A DNA stretch of 36,301 nt from Chromatiales bacterium (GTDB taxonomy: Bacteria; Pseudomonadota; Gammaproteobacteria; Ectothiorhodospirales; Ectothiorhodospiraceae). A program made the position numbers and the translations under genes. Below the pieces are notes generated by a model. That model searched no databases and was not told the origin of the DNA. It saw only the letters and a list, made by a program, of their open reading frames with translations. Below, in pieces: positions 11,639 to 21,001 of this stretch; the first letter of the stretch is position 1, and each line of letters starts with the position of its first letter. The DNA is taken from NCBI GenBank assembly GCA_028695255.1, contig JAQVJI010000007.1:1920-38220 (forward strand), written 5' to 3'.

Positions 11639-13313
11639 ACTGCGACGCCTTGCGCTGATCTGGTCCGACGCACGGGAAGACCGCACCTCGCCCTGGCGTC
11701 CGCTGCGCCTGTTCAATCTGTATCGCATGATCATCGCCGGCTTCCTGCTGGTGACGATCCTGTCCGGCGCCGGTCCGTCGGTGCTCGGCCGTCTCTCGCC
11801 CGCCCTGTTCACCTGGGTCACGGGCACCTATCTCGCCACCAGTCTCGCGCTCAGTCTGGCCAGCCGTTTCCACTGGCCGGGCTTCCGCGTGCAGGTACTG
11901 ATGCAGGCCACGGCGGACATCGTCGCCATCGCACTGCTCGTCTACGCCAGCGGCGGCGTCACCAGCGGACTCGGCATGCTGATGATCGCGGCGGTGGCGG
12001 GCCTGAGCCTGGTCTCGCCCGGCCGGCTGGCGCTGCTGTACGCCGCCGCGGGATCGCTCGCCCTGCTCGGCGTGCAGGGCGCGGGCCTCGCGCTCGACAC
12101 CATCCAGGACACCGCCTTCACGCACACCGGCCTGCTCGGCATCGCGCTGTTCGCCACCGCCAGTCTGGCGGTGGTGCTGGCGCGGCGGGTGCACGAGAGC
12201 GAAGACCTCGCCATGCGGCGCGGCATCGATCTCGCCAACATGGCGGAACTCAACGCCCACATCATTGCCCGCATGCAGTCGGGCGTCATCGCCGTCGACG
12301 ACCACGCCCGCATCCTGCTCATCAACGAGGCGGCCTGGCGACTGCTCGGCAATCCGGCCGCCAGCGATCCGAATGCGCTCGGCCAGATCCATCCGCAACT
12401 CCACCAGGCCTTTCTGGATTGGCATCGCGATCCGCAACGCCACGCCAAGACGATCCTGGAACTGGAGGAAGACGCCACCGAATTGCAGGTCCGCTTCACG
12501 CCGCTCGGCACCGGCGAGCGCGGCGGCAGCCTGATCTTTCTCGACGACACGGCCGAACTGCGACGGCAGATGCAGGAGGTCAAGCTCGCCTCGCTCGGCC
12601 GCCTGACCGCCAGCATCGCGCACGAGATCCGCAATCCGCTCGGCGCCATCAGCCACGCCTCGCAACTGCTCGGCGAGTCGGACGAACTGAGCCAGCAGGA
12701 CCGCCGCCTGTCGCGCATCATCGACGACCAGTGCCGGCGCATGAACGCGGTCATCCAGAGCATCCTGAGTCTGTCGCGCAAGGAGGCGCCGCGCCAGCAG
12801 GACATCGACCTCAAGCCCTGGCTGCTGCACTTCGCCGAAGAATTCGCACACCATCAGTCGCTCGGCATGCAGCGTCTGGACCTGCATATCCCGGACGAGA
12901 TCCGGGTGCGCTTCGACCCCGACCATCTGCATCAGGTGCTGTGGAACCTGTGCGTCAACGCGCTCAAGTACGGCCAGCCCGTGGGCGAGGGTCCGCTGAT
13001 CGACATCCAGGTCGGCGACCGGCAGGTCGGACGCAGCGTGAGCCTGGACGTGATCGACCGCGGCAAGGGCGTCGACCCCGCCATCAAGCGGCGGCTGTTC
13101 GAGCCCTTCGTCACCGGCAGCGACGACGGCAGCGGCACCGGCCTCGGTCTGTACATCGCGCGCGAGCTGTGCGAAAACAACGGCGGCCGGCTCGATTACA
13201 TCCCGCTGCCCACCGGCGGCAGTTGCTTCCGCATCCAGTTCCCGGCTCGCGATGCCGGCACGGAGCCCCGGCTCGCACAGCCGGGACTGATCGAACACAG
13301 GGAGTTTCCATAA
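11631..13313 (+). CDS. pilS: Two-component sensor histidine kinase PilS
   Basis: N-terminal multi-TM region, PAS-like segment, HisKA SLGRLTASIAHEIRNPLGAISHASQLL, HATPase GTGLGLYIARELCENNGGRL; next to pilR. Confidence 0.92.
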   Translation: MTELRRLALIWSDAREDRTSPWRPLRLFNLYRMIIAGFLLVTILSGAGPSVLGRLSPALFTWVTGTYLATSLALSLASRFHWPGFRVQVLMQATADIVAIALLVYASGGVTSGLGMLMIAAVAGLSLVSPGRLALLYAAAGSLALLGVQGAGLALDTIQDTAFTHTGLLGIALFATASLAVVLARRVHESEDLAMRRGIDLANMAELNAHIIARMQSGVIAVDDHARILLINEAAWRLLGNPAASDPNALGQIHPQLHQAFLDWHRDPQRHAKTILELEEDATELQVRFTPLGTGERGGSLIFLDDTAELRRQMQEVKLASLGRLTASIAHEIRNPLGAISHASQLLGESDELSQQDRRLSRIIDDQCRRMNAVIQSILSLSRKEAPRQQDIDLKPWLLHFAEEFAHHQSLGMQRLDLHIPDEIRVRFDPDHLHQVLWNLCVNALKYGQPVGEGPLIDIQVGDRQVGRSVSLDVIDRGKGVDPAIKRRLFEPFVTGSDDGSGTGLGLYIARELCENNGGRLDYIPLPTGGSCFRIQFPARDAGTEPRLAQPGLIEHREFP

Positions 13314-13316
13314 GAC

Positions 13317-14657
13317 ATGAACGAGCGCAGCACCGGCATCCGCAACGTCCTCGTCGTCGACGACGAGCCGGACATCCGCGAGCTGCTCGAAATCACGCTC
13401 GGCCGCATGAAGCTCAACGCGCGCACCGCCGCCTGCGTCGCCGAGGCGCGTCAGTTGCTCGCGCGCGAGGACTTCGATCTCTGCCTCACCGACATGCGTC
13501 TGCCGGACGGCAACGGCATCGAGCTGGTCGAACACATCCAGCGCGAACGGCCGCAACTGCCGGTGGCCGTGATCACCGCCTTCGGCAGCATGGACACGGC
13601 GATCCAGGCCCTCAAGGCCGGCGCCTTCGACTTCGTCTCCAAGCCGGTCGACCTCAACATGCTGCGCGACCTCATCAGCAGCGCGCTCAGGGTCTCCGCC
13701 GCCAAGCGCAACGCCGCCGAGACCAGCGGTCTGCAGGGCGATTCGCCGCCGATGCGGCAGCTCAAGGCCGCCATCGTCAAACTGGCGCGCAGCCAGGCGC
13801 CGGTCTACATCCGCGGCGAATCAGGGACCGGCAAGGAACGCGTGGCGCGCGAGATCCACGCCCGCGGCCCGCGCTCGGACCGCCCCTTCGTGCCGGTCAA
13901 CTGCGGCGCCATCCCGACCGAGCTGATGGAAAGCGAGTTCTTCGGCCACGTGAAGGGCAGCTTCACCGGCGCGGTGGCGGACAAGGAAGGCCTGTTCCAG
14001 GCCGCGCACGGCGGCACGCTGTTCCTGGACGAGGTGGCGGAACTGCCGCTGCACATGCAGGTGAAACTGCTGCGCGCGATCCAGGAACGCGCCGTCAAGC
14101 CGGTCGGCGCCAGCCGCGAGGTCCCGGTCGACGTGCGCATCCTCTCCGCCACCCACAAGGATCTCGCCGCCGAGGTCGCGGCCGGACGCTTCCGGCAGGA
14201 CCTGTACTACCGCATCAACGTGATCGAGCTCGGCGTGCCGCCGCTGCGCGAACGCATGGACGACCTGCCGCTGCTGACCGCCGATATCCTCGCGCGCATC
14301 GCCGCCGACTGGGGCGCCGCCGCGCCCGAACCGAGCGCGGCGGCACTCGCCAAGCTGCGCGGCTACGCCTATCCCGGCAACGTGCGCGAACTCGAAAACA
14401 TCCTCGAACGCGCCGCCACGCTGTGCGAGGGCGGGCGCATCGAGGCCGACGACCTGCGCCTGCCCGATCCCGCCGCCACGACGGTGATCAACAACGGTAC
14501 CGCGCGCTCGCTCGACGACGCCCTCGAAGAACAGGAAAAACAGGCGATCCTCGACGCGCTGGAGAAGACCCGCTGGAACCGCACCGCGGCGGCGAAGCTG
14601 CTCGGCATCAGCTTCCGGCAGATGCGCTACCGGCTGAAGAAGCTCGGTATCGACTGA
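13317..14657 (+). CDS. pilR: Sigma-54-dependent response regulator PilR
   Basis: Receiver VLVVDDEPDIRELL..LTDMRLPDGNGIEL, AAA+ GESGTGKERVAREIH, GSFTGA, Fis-type HTH WNRTAAAKLLGISFRQMRYRLKKLGID. Confidence 0.94.
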   Translation: MNERSTGIRNVLVVDDEPDIRELLEITLGRMKLNARTAACVAEARQLLAREDFDLCLTDMRLPDGNGIELVEHIQRERPQLPVAVITAFGSMDTAIQALKAGAFDFVSKPVDLNMLRDLISSALRVSAAKRNAAETSGLQGDSPPMRQLKAAIVKLARSQAPVYIRGESGTGKERVAREIHARGPRSDRPFVPVNCGAIPTELMESEFFGHVKGSFTGAVADKEGLFQAAHGGTLFLDEVAELPLHMQVKLLRAIQERAVKPVGASREVPVDVRILSATHKDLAAEVAAGRFRQDLYYRINVIELGVPPLRERMDDLPLLTADILARIAADWGAAAPEPSAAALAKLRGYAYPGNVRELENILERAATLCEGGRIEADDLRLPDPAATTVINNGTARSLDDALEEQEKQAILDALEKTRWNRTAAAKLLGISFRQMRYRLKKLGID

Positions 14658-15076
14658 TGCATGGGACGAGAACCCAGGCCGGAAGGCTGTCGACCCAGTT
14701 CCTGACCTTCGCGACCGTGGGCGGTATCGCGACGGCCGCCCATTACGCCGTGCTCGCGCTGCTGGTGGAAATGTTCGACGTCGCACCGGTCCCGGCCTCG
14801 GCACTGGGCTATCTCGCGGGCATGGTCACGGGCTATCTGCTCAATTACCGCTTTACCTTCCGCAGCAACAAACGCCATCACGAGGCCTTTGCCAGGTTTG
14901 CGCTGGTGGCGATGATGGGGCTGCTGCTCAACACCGCAATCATGACCGTCGGCGTCATCTGGCTCGGCCTGCATTACCTCCCGAGCCAGATCATCGCCAC
15001 CGGACTCACGCTGTTCTGGAACTTCGCCGCCAACCGCATCTGGACCTTCAGGGAAGACGCCCATGCCGAACGCTGA
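14657..15076 (+). CDS. gtrA: GtrA family membrane protein (putative polyprenyl-linked glucose flippase)
   Basis: Four TM segments; FLTFATVGGIATAAHYAVLALLVE...LGYLAGMVTGYLLNYRFTF...NFAANRIWTF. ATG overlaps the pilR stop (TGATG). Confidence 0.87.
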   Translation: MHGTRTQAGRLSTQFLTFATVGGIATAAHYAVLALLVEMFDVAPVPASALGYLAGMVTGYLLNYRFTFRSNKRHHEAFARFALVAMMGLLLNTAIMTVGVIWLGLHYLPSQIIATGLTLFWNFAANRIWTFREDAHAER

Positions 15077-16019
15077 AACCTTGCTCTCCATCGTCGTACC
15101 GGCCTACAACGAGGCACAGGTGCTGCCCGAGTTCCACCGCCGTCTGGCGGCGGTGCTCGACGGACTCGACCTGCGCGGCGAGATCGTCTACGTCAACGAC
15201 GGCAGCAGCGACGCCACGCTCGACGTCATGCACGCATTGAAGCAACAGGACCCGCGCGTCGCGCTGATCGACCTCAGCCGCAACTTCGGCAAGGAGATCG
15301 CGATGACCGCCGGCCTCGACCACGCGCGCGGCGACGCCGTGGTGGTGATCGACGCCGACCTCCAGGACCCGCCCGAACTGATCCCGGAACTCGTGCGCGT
15401 CTGGCGCGAGGGCTACGACGTGGCCTACGCCAAGCGCACCGCACGCGAGGGCGAGAGCTGGCTCAAGCGCGCGACCGCGCGCGCCTTCTACGGCGTGATC
15501 CAGCACGTCGGCCGCGTGCGCATTCCCGAGAACACCGGCGATTTCCGGCTGCTCAGCCGGCGCGCGGTCGATGCGCTCGGACAACTGCGCGAGCAGCACC
15601 GCTTCATGAAGGGCCTGTTCGCCTGGATCGGCTTTCCGCAAAAGGCCGTGCCCTACGTGCGCCAGCCGCGCCACGCCGGACACACGAAATGGAACTACTG
15701 GCGGCTGTGGAACTTCGCGCTCGACGGCATCACCTCGTTCTCCATCGCGCCGCTCAAGATCGCCACCTACCTCGGCTTCGTGCTGGCGCTCGCGGCCTTC
15801 GTCTACGGCAGTTGGATCATTCTCAAGACGCTCGCCTTCGGCGACCCGGTGCCGGGCTATCCCTCGCTCATGACCATGATCCTGTTCCTGGGCGGCGTGC
15901 AATTGCTGTTCATCGGCGTGCTCGGCGAATACCTGGGCCGCATGTTCGACGAATCCAAGCGCCGACCGCTGTATCTGATCAATGCCTACGAACCGGCCGA
16001 TGTCACGCGGGAAGACTGA
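15063..16019 (+). CDS. gtrB: GT2 family glycosyltransferase, GtrB/dolichol-phosphate mannosyltransferase-like
   Basis: LLSIVVPAYNEAQVLPEFHRRL, YVNDGSSDATLDVM, VVVIDADLQDPPELIPEL, C-terminal TM pair; overlaps gtrA. Confidence 0.92.
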   Translation: MPNAETLLSIVVPAYNEAQVLPEFHRRLAAVLDGLDLRGEIVYVNDGSSDATLDVMHALKQQDPRVALIDLSRNFGKEIAMTAGLDHARGDAVVVIDADLQDPPELIPELVRVWREGYDVAYAKRTAREGESWLKRATARAFYGVIQHVGRVRIPENTGDFRLLSRRAVDALGQLREQHRFMKGLFAWIGFPQKAVPYVRQPRHAGHTKWNYWRLWNFALDGITSFSIAPLKIATYLGFVLALAAFVYGSWIILKTLAFGDPVPGYPSLMTMILFLGGVQLLFIGVLGEYLGRMFDESKRRPLYLINAYEPADVTRED

Positions 16020-16061
16020 CGGCCGCGCATCGACCAGCCTCGCACCAATAAGGGAATCGCC

Positions 16062-17663
16062 ATGAATCACACCAACGGACCCGTCCCGATCCGACTCGAC
16101 GCCCTGAACCGCTGGTGGCTGGAGCACCGGGTCGTGGTGCTCGCCGTCTTCGCCCTCAACCTGCTCGCCTTCGGCTATCTGTTCTTCACCTACATCTACA
16201 GCAACCACCTGTTCCCGAACGCCCTCGATCTCGGATTCCCGAGCTACCGCACGCGGCTGGAGGGCCGCTGGGGCGCCGACATCATCTACCGCCTGCAGGG
16301 CGGGCGCGGCATCCCGCTGCTCGACCTGATGCTCGCGGTGCCGATCCAGATCGCCAACGGCCTTCTGTTCGCCCGGCTGTTCGCGATCCGCGATCCGCTC
16401 AGGCTGTTTCTCGCGGCGGCACTGATCTCCATCCACCCCTACGTTTCCGACTACTACGCGTTCGCGGGCGACCACCTCGTGCTGGTACTCGGCGACAGTT
16501 TCATCCTGCTCGCCTTCGGTCTCGTCCAGTGGCGACCCCGCGCCTGGTGGGCGGTTGCCGGCGCGGCCTTCCTGTTCCAGGCCGCGCTGTCCTGCTACCA
16601 ACCCAAGATCGGCCTGATCTCGACCCTGTGGGTGCTGCTCCTGCTCGGCCGGCTCGCCGCCTGGGACGGAACTGCCGCGGCCTTCGGACGCGACGCGCGC
16701 GAACTCTTCCGGCACGCCGTCGCCATCGTTGCCGGCGCCGCGCTCTACATGTTGCTGCTGAAGATGGTTCAGTGGTGGATGGGCGATCCGACCGCCGTCA
16801 GCGCGCACGCCGCGACGCGGCTGTCGACCATCGGCCTGTCGGACCTGCCGCATCAACTGCGCTGGATACGCGACGTCGCGCGCCAGATGCTGTTCGAGTC
16901 CGATTTCTTCGGCCGCGGCCTGGCGTGGCTGCCGGGAACGCTCGTACTGGCGTTTGCGGCGACCGTGCTCCTGCGCATCTGGGTAGTCGCGCCGCGCGGG
17001 CTCGCCGCCGCGACCACGATCGTTCTGCTGCTGGCGGTCGCCCTGCTGCCGCTCGCGCTGTACGCGCCCTTCGTCATCTCACGCGAGGCCTATCCCGCCG
17101 GCCGCACCCTCACACCGATCGTCTATCTGATCGCCTTCGCGGCGACGCTGCTGATGACACCGGGATGGCTGCGCATCCTGCGTTGGCCCGCGCTCGCAGT
17201 CGCGTTGTTCCTGTGCTACCGCTACGTACTGATCGATGCCGAGACGGGTCATCTGGCGCAGCTGCGCACGACCTACGAATTCCACTTCGTCAACCGCCTG
17301 GCGGCACGGGTCGAGCAGGTCGCGGCGGACGCGCCCGCGCCGGTCGAGCGCTACGCGCTGGTCGCCATCGGACTGCCGCCCACGCCCCCCATCGTCACGC
17401 CGAGCGTGCGGAGCATGCGCAACTTCTCGAACCTCAGCCACAAGGCCTTCACCTGGTATCGCAGCATCGAGGGTCTGAATTTCCTGCTCGGCAAGGACCT
17501 GTTGAAGCACCCGACGCAGATGCAGGTTCAGCGCGGCCTGAAGAACGCAGAAGGCAGGGGCGTCTGGCCGGCCGAAGACAGCGTGTCGGTGCTGGACGAC
17601 ATGATCCTCATCGTCCTGGAGAAACCGGGAGACGGCGTTCCCGTGACGATGGCCGCCGAATAG
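16062..17663 (+). CDS. Polytopic membrane glucosyltransferase, GtrII-like
   Basis: Many TM segments; ALSCYQPKIGLISTLWVLLLL resembles GtrII-family proteins; third gene after gtrA and gtrB. Confidence 0.75.
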   Translation: MNHTNGPVPIRLDALNRWWLEHRVVVLAVFALNLLAFGYLFFTYIYSNHLFPNALDLGFPSYRTRLEGRWGADIIYRLQGGRGIPLLDLMLAVPIQIANGLLFARLFAIRDPLRLFLAAALISIHPYVSDYYAFAGDHLVLVLGDSFILLAFGLVQWRPRAWWAVAGAAFLFQAALSCYQPKIGLISTLWVLLLLGRLAAWDGTAAAFGRDARELFRHAVAIVAGAALYMLLLKMVQWWMGDPTAVSAHAATRLSTIGLSDLPHQLRWIRDVARQMLFESDFFGRGLAWLPGTLVLAFAATVLLRIWVVAPRGLAAATTIVLLLAVALLPLALYAPFVISREAYPAGRTLTPIVYLIAFAATLLMTPGWLRILRWPALAVALFLCYRYVLIDAETGHLAQLRTTYEFHFVNRLAARVEQVAADAPAPVERYALVAIGLPPTPPIVTPSVRSMRNFSNLSHKAFTWYRSIEGLNFLLGKDLLKHPTQMQVQRGLKNAEGRGVWPAEDSVSVLDDMILIVLEKPGDGVPVTMAAE

Positions 17664-17669
17664 ACGACT

Positions 17670-18143
17670 CTACCCCTCGCGGTGATAAGGATGCCCGCGC
17701 AGCAGGCTGAACGCGCGGTAGATCTGCTCGGCGACGACGATGCGCACCAGCGGATGCGGGAAGGTGAGCGGGGACAGCGACCAGCGCTGGTTGGCACGTT
17801 GCGCGCAGGCGGCATCGAGTCCTTCGGGACCGCCGACCAGCAGGGCGACGTCGCGGCCCGCCCCCATCCAGCGATCGAGCTGTGCGGCAAGCGCCGGCGT
17901 GTCCCAGGCCTGCCCCGTCACTTCGAGCGCGACGACGTGGCAGTCGCGCGGGATCGCCGCCAGCATGCGTTCGCCTTCCTGTTTCAGGATGCGCGAGATG
18001 TCGGCATTGCGGCCGCGCCGGCCGGCGGGTATTTCCTTCAGCAACAGCGCGCATTCGGGCGGCAGACGGTTCGCGTATTCGCGATATCCGGCCTCGACCC
18101 AGGCCGGCATGCGTTCGCCGACGGCGACGAGATGGATCTTCAT
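17670..18143 (-). CDS. rlmH: 23S rRNA (pseudouridine1915-N3)-methyltransferase RlmH
   Basis: [74 protein letters not shown]. Confidence 0.96.
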   Translation of the reverse strand: MKIHLVAVGERMPAWVEAGYREYANRLPPECALLLKEIPAGRRGRNADISRILKQEGERMLAAIPRDCHVVALEVTGQAWDTPALAAQLDRWMGAGRDVALLVGGPEGLDAACAQRANQRWSLSPLTFPHPLVRIVVAEQIYRAFSLLRGHPYHREG

Positions 18144-18172
18144 CGGTTGGTTTCAACCCGTAGCGCGGCATG

Positions 18173-18230
18173 CCGTGGGAGCGGCTCTGCCGCGATCGAG
18201 CGTGGCACTTCGGCTCGTCGCGGCAGCCGA
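18173..18230. repeat. Degenerate copy of the GTAGGAGCGGC-type REP in inverted arrangement
   Basis: GTGGGAGCGGCTCTGCCGCGATCGAGC ... GGCTCGTCGCGGCAGCCG, similar to the copies at 23.3 and 26.1 kb. Confidence 0.6.
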
Positions 18231-18632
18231 TCACGCGCCGCGCATGCGCCGCACGATGCGTTGCGGTGACAGTTCATCCTCGGACCCGGACGACGCCTCG
18301 GTCGCCTCGCCCTCGGTGAGCCACAGCTTTTCCAGATTGTAGAAGTCGCGTACGCGCGGCAGCATGACGTGCACGACGACGTCGTTCAGGTCCACCAGCA
18401 CCCATTCGTTGTCGCGTTCGCCTTCCACGCCGAGCGGCATCACGCCGGCCTCCTTGGCCTTGATCGCGACGTTGTCCGCGAGCGATCTGACGTGGCGGTC
18501 CGAGGTACCGCTCGCGAGCACCATCATGTCGGTGATGGCGGTCTTGCCACGCACGTCGATCACCTTGATGTCCTGCGCCTTGAGGTCTTCCAGCGCGTCG
18601 GTCACCAGTCTTACCAGTGCATCGAGTTCCAT
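18231..18632 (-). CDS. rsfS: Ribosomal silencing factor RsfS
   Basis: [82 protein letters not shown]. Confidence 0.96.
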   Translation of the reverse strand: MELDALVRLVTDALEDLKAQDIKVIDVRGKTAITDMMVLASGTSDRHVRSLADNVAIKAKEAGVMPLGVEGERDNEWVLVDLNDVVVHVMLPRVRDFYNLEKLWLTEGEATEASSGSEDELSPQRIVRRMRGA

Positions 18633-18727
18633 CGTTCCGTTCGTTCTCCCGGCCTTGCGGCCCTTGGGTTGTCATCGTTGGGTCGTGGGGGCAACTCGGC
18701 AGTGGCCCTATCAACCGCGTTGTCGAT

Positions 18728-18803
18728 CTCTCGCTGAGAGCGCCGGGACGCTGGGAAAGGCGTTTGAGCCGTTGTCCCCCGCGTCTCCGCGCGCTCAGCG
18801 AGA
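18728..18803. repeat. Dispersed inverted-repeat element (CTCTCGCTGAG.GCGCCGGGACG family), diverged copy
   Basis: TCTCGCTGAGAGCGCCGGGACG ... CGCGTCTCCGCGCGCTCAGCGAGA; related to the perfect 21-bp inverted repeat at 20.83-20.91 kb. Confidence 0.7.
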
Positions 18804-19469
18804 AACATTTCTGCCCGCCATCCCGACAAACCCACGGGGTTCGGCATACAGCCCGTGCTCGTGGATATAGTCGTTCACCGCCGCCGGCAGCAGGTAGCGG
18901 ACACTGCGGCCGTCGGCAACCAGCGCACGGATGCGCGTAGCCGAGATGTCGAGCTGGGTCACGGACCAGGTCAGGATGCGGCCGGACGGCGATTCGCGCA
19001 ATGCCTGCGCCGCATCCGCACGGCCGGTCTGCACCAGCGCGGCCAGCGGACCGTCCTCGGGCAGGCGCGCGCCGGGCCGTTCCATCACCAGCAGGTGCGC
19101 AAGCTGCGGGATCCGCTCCCAGCGATGCCAGGTCGGCAGACCGAGGAATGCGTCCATGCCGAGGATCAGCGCGATCGGGCATGCCGCACCCAGCTCCTCG
19201 CGTAAAGACGCGAGCGTGTCCACCATGTACGACGGGCCGGGACGGTCGAGTTCGCGCGTGTCGATGCGAAAGCCGGGTTGGCCGTCGATCGCGCGTTCGA
19301 GCATCGCACGCCGATGTGCCGCCGACACGGCGGGCGCGTCCCGATGCGGCGGCACGCCGCAGGGCAGCAGGCGCAGTTCGTCGAGCGGGAGTCCTTCCAG
19401 CAGTTCCAGCGCCGGGCGCAGATGGCCGAAGTGGACGGGATCGAAGGTGCCGCCGAGGATGCCGATCAT
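18795..19469 (-). CDS. nadD: Nicotinate-nucleotide adenylyltransferase
   Basis: MIGILGGTFDPVHFGHLRPALELLE, SYMVDTLASLREELG, LILGMDAFLGLPTWHRW, DISATRIRALVADGRSVRYLLPAAVNDYI. Confidence 0.95.
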   Translation of the reverse strand: MIGILGGTFDPVHFGHLRPALELLEGLPLDELRLLPCGVPPHRDAPAVSAAHRRAMLERAIDGQPGFRIDTRELDRPGPSYMVDTLASLREELGAACPIALILGMDAFLGLPTWHRWERIPQLAHLLVMERPGARLPEDGPLAALVQTGRADAAQALRESPSGRILTWSVTQLDISATRIRALVADGRSVRYLLPAAVNDYIHEHGLYAEPRGFVGMAGRNVSR

Positions 19470-19510
19470 CGATCCGGAAGGAACGGGGTCAGGAGTGGAT
19501 GCGCGGCCGG

Positions 19511-20794
19511 TCAGCCGCGCACGTGCCCGTCGCCGAGCACGATGAACTTGAGCGTGGTGAGCCCTTCCAGGCCCACCGGGCCGCGTGCGTGCAGCTTGTC
19601 GGTGGAGATGCCGATCTCGGCCCCCAGGCCGTATTCGAAGCCGTCGGCGAAGCGCGTGGAGGCGTTGACCATCACCGACGCGGAATCGACTTCGCGCAGG
19701 AAACGCCGCGCGCGCGTGTAGTCCTCGGTGACGATGCTGTCGGTGTGGTGCGAACCATAGCCGTTGATGTGTTCGATCGCGGCGTCGAGTCCGTCGAGCA
19801 CGCGGATCGACAGGATCGGCGCCAGGTATTCGGTGCGCCAGTCCTCTTCGGTCGCGGCCTCGATGCCGGAGAGGATCGCGCGCGTGCGTTCACAGCCACG
19901 CAGTTCCACGCCCTTTTCGTCCAGCAGCGGCTTGAGCCGCGTCAGCGCATCGCGCGCGACGCCCTCGGCCACCAGCAGCGTCTCCATGGTGTTGCAGGTG
20001 CCGTAACGATGCGTTTTGGCGTTCATCGCCACCTGCACCGCCTTGTCGAGGTCGGCGCGATCGTCGACGTAGACGTGGCAGACGCCGTCCAGGTGCTTGA
20101 TGACGGGAATCAGCGACTCGGCACTCACGCGCTCGATCAGCGACTTGCCGCCGCGCGGCACGATGACGTCGACGCAATCCTTCATGCGCAGCAGTTCGCC
20201 GACCGCCGCGCGATCGGTGGTCTCGATCACCTGCACCGCCTCGGCGGGCAGGCCGGCCCGTTGCAGGCCTTCGCGGATGCAGGCGGCGAGCGCACGGTTG
20301 GAATGGATCGCCTCGGAACCGCCGCGCAGGATGGCGGCATTGCCCGACTTCAGACACAGCGCGGCGGCGTCGACCGTCACGTTCGGACGCGATTCGTAGA
20401 TGATGCCGATGACGCCGAGCGGCACGCGCATGCGGCCGACCTGGATGCCGCTCGGACGGTAGTTGAGATCGGAGATGGCACCCACCGGATCGGGCAGCGC
20501 GACGATCTGGCGCAGCCCCTCGGTCATCGCGGCGATGCGTTTGTCGTCGATCGACAAGCGATCGAGCAGTGCGGCGTCGAGACCGTTGCGCGCGCCGGCT
20601 TCGAGGTCCTTGCGGTTCTCCTCGATCAGAGCTTCGGCGCCCTGTTCTATGGCCTCGGCCATCGCCAGCAGCGCCGCATCCTTCTGCGCCGTCTCGGCGC
20701 GCGCCATGCCGCGCGAGGCCGCGCGGGCGCGCAGGCCGAGTTCACGCATGTAGGTCTGGATGTCGATGCTGATCTGGTCTGCTGCGGCGTTCAT
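19511..20794 (-). CDS. proA: Glutamate-5-semialdehyde dehydrogenase (gamma-glutamyl phosphate reductase)
   Basis: [73 protein letters not shown]. Confidence 0.96.
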   Translation of the reverse strand: MNAAADQISIDIQTYMRELGLRARAASRGMARAETAQKDAALLAMAEAIEQGAEALIEENRKDLEAGARNGLDAALLDRLSIDDKRIAAMTEGLRQIVALPDPVGAISDLNYRPSGIQVGRMRVPLGVIGIIYESRPNVTVDAAALCLKSGNAAILRGGSEAIHSNRALAACIREGLQRAGLPAEAVQVIETTDRAAVGELLRMKDCVDVIVPRGGKSLIERVSAESLIPVIKHLDGVCHVYVDDRADLDKAVQVAMNAKTHRYGTCNTMETLLVAEGVARDALTRLKPLLDEKGVELRGCERTRAILSGIEAATEEDWRTEYLAPILSIRVLDGLDAAIEHINGYGSHHTDSIVTEDYTRARRFLREVDSASVMVNASTRFADGFEYGLGAEIGISTDKLHARGPVGLEGLTTLKFIVLGDGHVRG

Positions 20795-20826
20795 GGTAGA
20801 TATTCGAGATGAACCAGAAAAAATTG

Positions 20827-20906
20827 CTCTCGCTGAGGACGCCGGGACGCGGAGAAAAACCAATGCAGTCGCCGCGTTGCATTTTTCCCGGCGTCCTCAG
20901 CGAGAG
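20827..20906. repeat. Dispersed repeat with perfect 21-bp inverted arms CTCTCGCTGAGGACGCCGGGA / TCCCGGCGTCCTCAGCGAGAG
   Basis: Arms at 20827-20847 and 20886-20906, read directly; a further partial copy (CTCCGGCATCCTCAGCGCG) at about 20991-21009. Confidence 0.9.
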
Positions 20907-21001
20907 ATCGTTGTTGTTCTTTAGCTTTTAAGTAACGGCTCTGAGACAGAGCATATCCTCCGTGTGCTTCGTATCCTCTGCGGCCAAAAACTCCGGCATC
21001 C

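Noticed and set aside
14657-17663. Serotype-converting prophage remnant
   Set aside because: Only gtr-type genes are present; no integrase, structural phage genes, tRNA or att repeats were seen.
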